Assembly: GCA_900548895.1 (NCBI GenBank)
Contig: URLZ01000002.1
Span: 1-64,000 of the forward strand
From: an uncultured Akkermansia sp.
GTDB taxonomy: Bacteria > Verrucomicrobiota > Verrucomicrobiia > Verrucomicrobiales > Akkermansiaceae
DNA: 64,000 nucleotides
Direction: 5' to 3'
Position numbers and translations under genes: made by a program. Below the pieces are notes generated by a model that did not search any database, was not told the DNA's origin, and saw nothing but the letters and a program-made list of their open reading frames with translations. Shown here one piece after another: positions 59,373-64,000 of this stretch. Position 1 is the stretch's first letter, and each line of letters starts with the position of its first letter.

Positions 59373-59972
59373 TTACTTGATGATGACGGGCGTGCCGACG
59401 GGAGTGTTCTCGTAGAAGAGCTTGGCCATTTCACGCGGCATGCGGATGCAGCCGTGACTCTCCGGAGCCGAGGTCACAAAGCCCTCGTGCATCCAGATAC
59501 CGCCGCGGGTAATCTGCATGCCGAAGTTCATCTCAGCCCCCTTGTAGCGACCGCCCGCCGGGACGGGCATGCCGCGCTCCCAGCTTTCCACCAGCGTATT
59601 GCCGTTGGCGTCGACAATGCTGCCATAGGAGGAGGAGCGGTGATCGATATCCTTGTCCAGAATCGTGAACTGGCCCTTGGGCGTGCCGTGCCCCGCCTTG
59701 CCGGACGAAATCGTCGACCAGCCCACGAGGCGGTTGCCCACGTAAAACTTCGCCTGCTGAAGCTCCGTATCAATGACAATGAGCTTCTGGCCCGTCAGTC
59801 CCGGCGGCATATCCCAACTGCCCTCGCGGACGGACTCGTCCACCGAGCGCACCGTCGTCTTGCGGCCGAACGCGTAGGGCTCCACGTGCGAAGCCAGATC
59901 GTCAATTTTGGATTGGCAGGAGCTCAGCACCGCCGCTAGCGCGGCGAGCAACAGGGTCGGTATTGATTTCAT
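59373..59972 (-). CDS. L,D-transpeptidase (YkuD) lipoprotein
   Basis: 199 residues. The lipobox LSSC (Cys 19) directs it to a membrane in the periplasm. The YkuD domain (about 63-199) ends with the motif MHEG then SAPESHGCIRMP, with the catalytic Cys. It is shorter than the downstream copy and lacks its basic tail. Likely a peptidoglycan cross-linking or remodelling enzyme, first gene of a two-gene unit. Confidence 0.92.
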   Translation of the reverse strand: MKSIPTLLLAALAAVLSSCQSKIDDLASHVEPYAFGRKTTVRSVDESVREGSWDMPPGLTGQKLIVIDTELQQAKFYVGNRLVGWSTISSGKAGHGTPKGQFTILDKDIDHRSSSYGSIVDANGNTLVESWERGMPVPAGGRYKGAEMNFGMQITRGGIWMHEGFVTSAPESHGCIRMPREMAKLFYENTPVGTPVIIK

Positions 59973-60015
59973 GCTTGAAGATGAATGAAAGAGGGCGTCG
60001 GAATACAGCCCGGTG

Positions 60016-60045
60016 ATGCTATCACTGCACGGCCCTCCGTGTCAA
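60016..60045 (-). promoter_or_regulatory. Promoter of the L,D-transpeptidase pair
   Basis: Consensus TTGACA (60040-60045), 18-nt spacer, TAGCAT (60016-60021); leader about 36 nt. Confidence 0.6.
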
Positions 60046-60323
60046 GCCCTTTTCCGCACTCTTTTACAGCTGTTTCTGTCCTGAGGCTGGCACGGTGCCG
60101 TCGAAACGCGGCGCAGAGGCTCTTACCCGCCTCCTCCTTCCCTTGCCCGCACGTTGACTCCGCTCCTTGCCTCAGACGCTTGCGGCGGCCTCGGCCTCCT
60201 TCGGCCCTCCGACACGAGGAGATCCTTCAGGCGTAGTTCACACAAGCGGAGCTCACTCGGGGCGAGCCCCCCCCCGAAAGCCCGAAGATGGGATCTCATT
60301 CATCCGGCCTGCCGGTTACAGTC

Positions 60324-60352
60324 TTGACGCGTCGGGGCATTTCGGGTACAAT
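60324..60352 (+). promoter_or_regulatory. Promoter of ilvN, start-codon proximal
   Basis: TTGACG (60324-60329), 17-nt spacer, TACAAT (60347-60352), 9 nt to the ATG at 60362. Confidence 0.75.
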
Positions 60353-60361
60353 GGCCGCGCC

Positions 60362-60865
60362 ATGGAAAACATACTGCCGAACTCCAAGCATACGCACACG
60401 ATATCCGTCCTTGTGGAAAACAAGTTTGGCGTGCTTTCTCGCGTGGCTGGCCTCTTCTCAGGCCGTGGGTACAATATCCATTCGCTCAACGTCGCTCCCT
60501 GCGAAGATCCCCGCTTCTCCCGCATGACGATCGACGTCAACGAGCACCGCGAAAAGCTCGACCAGGTGATCAAGCAACTCAGCAAGCTGGTCAACGTGGT
60601 AGAGGTCACGGACTTCCGATACGTGCCCACCGTCTACCGTGAGATCGTGCTGATGCGCGTGCGCTTCGGCGAGAAAAAGCAGGAGATCCTCGAGCTCTGC
60701 AACATCTTCGGCGCCAAGGTGCTCGACGCCACCCGCGCCACGCTCACCATCGAGATCTCGGGCGGTGAGTTCCGCCTCGCGCGCTTCCTCAACCTCATGG
60801 AGGACTACGACGTGGACATGCTCACCCGCTCCGGCAAGATTGCCGTCGTCAAGCCCCACGGTTGA
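60362..60865 (+). CDS. ilvN: Acetolactate synthase small (regulatory) subunit
   Basis: 167 residues, the usual length for IlvH/IlvN. The ACT domain ISVLVENKFGVLSRVAGLFSGRGYNI is followed by the C-terminal regulatory domain. It binds valine and activates the catalytic subunit in branched-chain amino acid synthesis. The large-subunit gene (ilvB), normally directly upstream, is absent here, and a strong terminator follows, so the gene stands alone. Confidence 0.96.
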   Translation: MENILPNSKHTHTISVLVENKFGVLSRVAGLFSGRGYNIHSLNVAPCEDPRFSRMTIDVNEHREKLDQVIKQLSKLVNVVEVTDFRYVPTVYREIVLMRVRFGEKKQEILELCNIFGAKVLDATRATLTIEISGGEFRLARFLNLMEDYDVDMLTRSGKIAVVKPHG

Positions 60866-60904
60866 GCCGGATGCAGGCGCTGCACCTGCCGTACCTTGTC
60901 AACA

Positions 60905-60933
60905 GGGAGACCCCGACGGGTCTCCCTTTTTTT
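60905..60933 (+). terminator. Terminator of ilvN
   Basis: A perfect 9-bp stem (60905-60913 with 60918-60926) with a 4-nt loop is followed by seven T. Confidence 0.95.
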
Positions 60934-61051
60934 GCGTTGATCGGGCTCAATCAGCGCGAGCGAACTGCCTCCGGCGGGAAATCATCGAGCCTCAGGCTCT
61001 CTCCGTAGATCGCACCGGAGCCGGGGAAACACGAGGCTTGTTGAGGCGTGC

Positions 61052-61092
61052 AAAAAAGCCGACCTCCCTCAGCCCGAAGGCCGAGGGAGGTC
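61052..61092 (-). terminator. Terminator of the first GYF-DUF805 gene
   Basis: A perfect 10-bp stem (61061-61070 with 61083-61092) is followed on the minus strand, after GGC, by six T (61057-61052). Confidence 0.85.
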
Positions 61093-61174
61093 AAAGGAAC
61101 TCTTTTCCCCGAGTTTCAGACGGCAGGCAAGCCGGCTGAGCGACGGGGGAGGTGAAGAAGCACCGAGTAACGGC

Positions 61175-61801
61175 TCAGTAGTTCGGATACTTCAGCGAGG
61201 GCCCGTAGGCGTTGGTGCCGGGCTGGCTGTCCAGAAGCGTGAAAATAAAGAGGACGATCGGGCCGACAAAGGGAATGAGACCGAGCAGGATCATCCAGCC
61301 GCTGCGCCCTGTGTCGTGGAGTCGGCGTACAAGGATCCCCAGACTCGGAATCAGGATGGCCAGAGGGTACAGGTAGGAGAGGAACATCGCGACAATTACC
61401 AGAGATTCGTCGATGAGAGAGAGGACTCCGGACAAAATGACGACTGCAAAACTAAACACAAACGAAAACAGAATTCCCGCCAACTGAAACATCCAATACT
61501 CGCGGCGCGTGGCCCGACCGCTGAACTCGGCAAAATTCTTCGTCATTGTCAGCTTGAAGATATCCCAGAGTCCCATGCCGTCGTGGTATCCGCCGTTTGC
61601 GGCAATGACGGTGGTGGGGGGAACCCCGGCGCCGTTTGAGGCGGCGATGACGGTCGTGAGCGGCAGCCAAGCTGCATCGCCGCTGCGTGCAACCAAGGTG
61701 GTGGACTGAATGCGGCCGGCCACCATGAGAGAGATGAGATCATTCAGGGAGACAGGCCCCTGCGTTTCGTTTTGATCGTCCAGATAGTAAAATTCGTTCA
61801 T
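61175..61801 (-). CDS. GYF_2-DUF805 membrane protein, copy 1
   Basis: 208 residues. The N-terminal GYF_2-like domain (FYYLDDQNETQGPVSL, about 1-50) is followed by a short linker with a repeated TTVIAA unit and a DUF805 membrane domain (about 75-195) with four helices and the conserved RRLHDTGRSGW motif. Function unknown; DUF805 proteins are inner-membrane. It is a close tandem paralogue of the next upstream gene, sharing a 149-bp identical stretch. Confidence 0.92.
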   Translation of the reverse strand: MNEFYYLDDQNETQGPVSLNDLISLMVAGRIQSTTLVARSGDAAWLPLTTVIAASNGAGVPPTTVIAANGGYHDGMGLWDIFKLTMTKNFAEFSGRATRREYWMFQLAGILFSFVFSFAVVILSGVLSLIDESLVIVAMFLSYLYPLAILIPSLGILVRRLHDTGRSGWMILLGLIPFVGPIVLFIFTLLDSQPGTNAYGPSLKYPNY

Positions 61802-61858
61802 GGTCCAGTGGGTTGCGTGTTGGGAGAGATGAGGAGTTGTTGCTCTTCGTGAGACGTC

Positions 61859-61887
61859 ATCGTATCAAGTGCGAGAAGCTGCGTCAA
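61859..61887 (-). promoter_or_regulatory. Promoter of GYF-DUF805 copy 1
   Basis: TTGACG (61882-61887), 17-nt spacer, TACGAT (61859-61864); leader about 50 nt. The -35 overlaps one arm of a 16-bp palindrome. Confidence 0.65.
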
Positions 61888-61920
61888 GCGGAATCGCAAC
61901 AATTTTGCGATTCCGCTTGA
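61884..61920. promoter_or_regulatory. 16-bp perfect inverted repeat between the two DUF805 genes
   Basis: TCAAGCGGAATCGCAA (61884-61899) pairs perfectly with 61905-61920 around a 5-nt spacer. It lies downstream of copy 2 and covers four bases of the copy 1 -35 element. It could be a terminator without a T run, an operator, or both. Confidence 0.75.
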
Positions 61921-62034
61921 AGTCGGCCACTCCCGAGACCGAGAGCCTCCTCTGGCTTGTCTCTCTGCCGAGGTAGGAGGATTCCCGTTCTGGCGGACTG
62001 CGTCTCCGTCATTGAGCCGACGTGCCGCGAGGCA

Positions 62035-62637
62035 TCACCGAGCAGCGATCCTCCCGTCCGGATACTTCAGCGAGGGCCCGTAGGCGTTGGTGCCGGGCTG
62101 GCTGTCCAGAAGCGTGAAAATAAAGAGGACGATCGGGCCGACAAAGGGAATGAGACCGAGCAGGATCATCCAGCCGCTGCGCCCTGTGTCGTGGAGTCGG
62201 CGTACAAAGATCCCCAGATTCGGAATCAGGATGGCCAGAGGGTACAGGTAGGAGACGACCGGCGCGACGATCATCAGCGAATCGTCGATGATGATCGGGA
62301 GGGCTATGGACATCATGACGAGCGCGCAATAAAACACAAGCCCAAACAGAATTTGCCCCAGCTGAAACATCCAAAACTCGCGGCGCGAGGCTCTTCCGCT
62401 GAACTTGGCATAGTGATCTGTCATCGTCAGCTTGAAGATATCCCAGAGGCCCATGGCGTCGTGGTATCCGGCGTTTGCGGCGATGATGGACGAGAGCGGT
62501 ATCCAAGCTGCATCGCCGCAGCGTGCAACCAGGGTGGAGGGCTGAATGCGGCCGGCCACCATGAGGGAGATGAGATCATTCAGGGAGACAGGCCCCTGCG
62601 TCTTGTTTTGATCGTTCAGGTAATAAAATCCGTTCAT
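62035..62637 (-). CDS. GYF_2-DUF805 membrane protein, copy 2
   Basis: 200 residues with the same layout as copy 1: GYF_2-like N-terminus, four-helix DUF805 domain, RRLHDTGRSGW and an identical TLLDSQPGTNAYGPSLKYP end. It lacks the duplicated TTVIAA linker unit found in copy 1. It lies 56 nt after the FHA gene without its own promoter, so the two are probably co-transcribed. Confidence 0.92.
   Translation of the reverse strand: MNGFYYLNDQNKTQGPVSLNDLISLMVAGRIQPSTLVARCGDAAWIPLSSIIAANAGYHDAMGLWDIFKLTMTDHYAKFSGRASRREFWMFQLGQILFGLVFYCALVMMSIALPIIIDDSLMIVAPVVSYLYPLAILIPNLGIFVRRLHDTGRSGWMILLGLIPFVGPIVLFIFTLLDSQPGTNAYGPSLKYPDGRIAAR
62059..62207. repeat. 149-bp block identical to 61184-61332
   Basis: By eye comparison, the 3' part of copy 2 (62059-62207) matches copy 1 (61184-61332) without a difference, whereas sequence outside the block diverges. 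This indicates a recent duplication or gene conversion. Confidence 0.85.
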
Positions 62638-62693
62638 GGTCCAGAGGTGAGAGAGCCGGGGAGGCCGGGAGCCCTGATGGCGGGGAGGTCTGC

Positions 62694-63614
62694 TCAGGTG
62701 TTGATTTCAACGCGCAGCGAGGCATCGCCGAGGCTGAGGGTGTCACCGTCGTTGATGGGCGTCCGATTCTCGTAGATTGCCAGCTGCTGACCGTTGACGT
62801 AGACGCCGTTGCGCGAGCCCTGATCCGTGATGACCAAGCCCTTGGGTGCGAGCTCGAGTTTCGCATGTCGGCGCGAGACGCTCTCTTCGGGGATGACGAT
62901 GCGGCAGACGGAGGGGTCTCGGCCGATGTAGATGCCGTCGCGGGCTTTCTCCAGCTCCGCGAAGTTCAGCCGCGCCTCCCAGGGTTCACCCGAGTTGAGC
63001 AGGCCGTAGAGGCGCAGGAAGCCCGGCTGGGGAGCTGCATCCGCCGCTTCGCTCGCCTCCGCCAGAGCATCGCCTTCGTCGTCCGAGAGTTGTGCGACGC
63101 TCGGCAGGCCGTGGCCGAGGTGCCACTTGAAGCGCAGCGGATCCTGCCGCGGCAGGGGCTGGAGGAGGATGTCGGGGTAGGGGCGGCTCGGCGCAGCCTT
63201 CTCGGACGGGGCCTCTTCTGCCTTCTCCGCCTCTGTGTCTGCCGCCGATTCGGCGGAGGAGGACTCTTCCTCCAGAGGAGTAGCCTCGCTGCTCATGGCC
63301 GCCAGGATCTCCGAGAGCGAGCCGGTGGCCAGCGGTATGTCGGGCGCTTCGCCTCCTGTCGCGCCGTCGGTTGAGACTGCCTGAGGCTTCGGTGTCGCCC
63401 CGGCCTCAGGTGTTGCTTTCCCCTCGGTTTGGTCTTCAGTTACAGGCGCTGCCTCAGCTTGAGAAACTCGGGGGGCGGCAGGGGACATCGGGGGAAGGGG
63501 GGCGGAGGCGGATGGCTGCGAGGGCGGCGCGGCTGACGCATCCAGCGATGTTGTGGGTGTCGCCGGCGCCGGGCTGTCGTTGGTGGGGATGGCGGGGAAC
63601 GGGGGCTGCTCCAT
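62694..63614 (-). CDS. FHA domain protein with disordered N-terminus
   Basis: 306 residues. The first about 150 residues are Pro/Ala/Ser/Glu-rich and disordered; a middle segment has PYPDILLQPLPRQDPLRFKWHLG-like sequence. The C-terminal FHA domain (about 225-306) has the phosphothreonine-binding residues in IGRDP, SVSRRHAKL and QGSRNGVYVNG. It should read Thr phosphorylation, but no Ser/Thr kinase gene is in the window. It lies upstream of the GYF-DUF805 pair. The ATG at 63614 was chosen from the promoter position. Confidence 0.9.
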   Translation of the reverse strand: MEQPPFPAIPTNDSPAPATPTTSLDASAAPPSQPSASAPLPPMSPAAPRVSQAEAAPVTEDQTEGKATPEAGATPKPQAVSTDGATGGEAPDIPLATGSLSEILAAMSSEATPLEEESSSAESAADTEAEKAEEAPSEKAAPSRPYPDILLQPLPRQDPLRFKWHLGHGLPSVAQLSDDEGDALAEASEAADAAPQPGFLRLYGLLNSGEPWEARLNFAELEKARDGIYIGRDPSVCRIVIPEESVSRRHAKLELAPKGLVITDQGSRNGVYVNGQQLAIYENRTPINDGDTLSLGDASLRVEINT

Positions 63615-63622
63615 ATGCTCTG

Positions 63623-63651
63623 ATTGTACCAGTTTGCGGCGCGGCTGACAA
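63623..63651 (-). promoter_or_regulatory. Promoter of the FHA gene, start-codon proximal
   Basis: TTGTCA (63646-63651), 17-nt spacer, TACAAT (63623-63628), 8 nt to the ATG at 63614. Confidence 0.75.
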
Positions 63652-63686
63652 TCAGAAACTCCGCGCGGTGCGGCGGGGAAAGGCAA

Positions 63687-63720
63687 GCGACCCCTGCCGC
63701 CGCGCGGGGGCAGGGGTCGC
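63687..63720 (-). terminator. Terminator of the M42 peptidase gene
   Basis: A perfect 12-bp stem (63687-63698 with 63709-63720) lies 50 nt after the stop; the tail is only weakly T-rich. Confidence 0.65.
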
Positions 63721-63770
63721 GGGAGATGCGGGGCGGAGCCTCCCGGAAACGGGGGCGCCGCGGCAGCTCG

Positions 63771-64000
63771 TCAGAGTTTGTGGCAGAAGTTGTCCTCCGG
63801 CGTGAGCGAGGCGATGAAGGCCACGAGCAGCTCGATGCAGGACTGCACGTCATCGAGGTCGGCCGTCTCAACCGGGCTGTGCATGTAGCGCAGCGGCATG
63901 GAGAGGTTGGTGGCGGGAACGCCCATGCGCGAGCGGAAGATCTGGTCCGTGTTGGTGCCCGTTGTGCGGCCCGAGGTTTCGCGCTGCATCGGGATGCCCT
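63771..64000 (-). CDS. M42 family metallopeptidase, C-terminal part (partial)
   Basis: The gene runs off the right edge; about 76 C-terminal residues are visible. The block GTNTDQIFRSRMGVPATNL followed by MPLRYMHSPVE is diagnostic of M42 aminopeptidases (the glutamyl aminopeptidase/FrvX group), including the last conserved His that binds metal. These are large cytoplasmic assemblies that trim peptides. A terminator follows. Confidence 0.88.
   Translation of the reverse strand, partial: GIPMQRETSGRTTGTNTDQIFRSRMGVPATNLSMPLRYMHSPVETADLDDVQSCIELLVAFIASLTPEDNFCHKL

Noticed and set aside
61184..62207. Identical 149-bp copies as mobile element ends
   Set aside because: Both copies lie inside homologous coding sequence in the same frame; no transposase or terminal repeats are seen.

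Overview
The window reads as a chromosomal segment of a GC-rich, double-membrane bacterium with mainly housekeeping content. It has lipoproteins, a predicted outer-membrane barrel, sodium/sugar symport and glycosyltransferases. The mix of a SMUG1-type uracil-DNA glycosylase, a complete Bat/MoxR operon, GYF-DUF805 proteins and little use of Shine-Dalgarno sequences suggests the PVC group, most likely Verrucomicrobiota (perhaps Opitutales). L-fucose and galactose catabolism would suit a gut or mucus lifestyle. The taxonomy is inference; no rRNA gene is present. I saw no phage, insertion sequence, CRISPR array or obvious genomic island.

Layout. 1-11.3 kb: tRNA-Thr, a barrel-like protein, a two-lobed secreted aspartyl protease, a DUF486 membrane protein, a lipoprotein coupled to a XerC/D recombinase, ComF, a lone ParA, SMUG1, an ABC-F ATPase and a DUF4105 membrane protein. 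11.5-20.6 kb: a minus-strand MoxR-DUF58-DUF4381-BatA-BatB/C-BatD/E operon in which two pairs of Bat proteins are fused. 20.9-27.2 kb: YbaK, a Dus enzyme, then marR plus a heterodimeric ABC exporter. 27.4-30.0 kb: trpB and ychF. 30.4-36.4 kb: fucP-fucI-fucK-fucA behind a palindrome-containing promoter, and tRNA-Asn. 36.6-41.3 kb: site-2 protease, aroC, rplM-rpsI and an IF-1 with a basic N-terminal extension. 41.3-47.6 kb: galK plus an SSS symporter, pdxJ and purH. 47.8-50.6 kb: orphan histidine kinase and an MBL/beta-CASP protein. 50.8-57.1 kb: one tightly packed unit purE-pyrR-pyrB-pyrC'-ELM1-like-GT-GT. 57.4-60 kb: psd and two L,D-transpeptidase lipoproteins. 60.4-64 kb: ilvN, two duplicated GYF-DUF805 genes, an FHA protein and the end of an M42 peptidase gene.

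The most striking global signal is transcriptional. Thirteen genes, possibly fourteen, have a good -35/-10 pair whose -10 hexamer ends only 5-9 nt before the start codon. This predicts leaderless mRNAs, including one starting with GTG (parA). Most other starts lack a Shine-Dalgarno sequence; the clear exceptions are the marR-ABC-ABC genes. Other points of interest are a dihydroorotase homologue lacking two metal-ligand histidines behind pyrR-pyrB, fossil signal peptides at the Bat fusion points, an RGG-like extension on IF-1, a 149-bp identical block between the two DUF805 genes, and a 16-bp perfect palindrome beside one DUF805 promoter. No clearly novel defence or mobile system was found.
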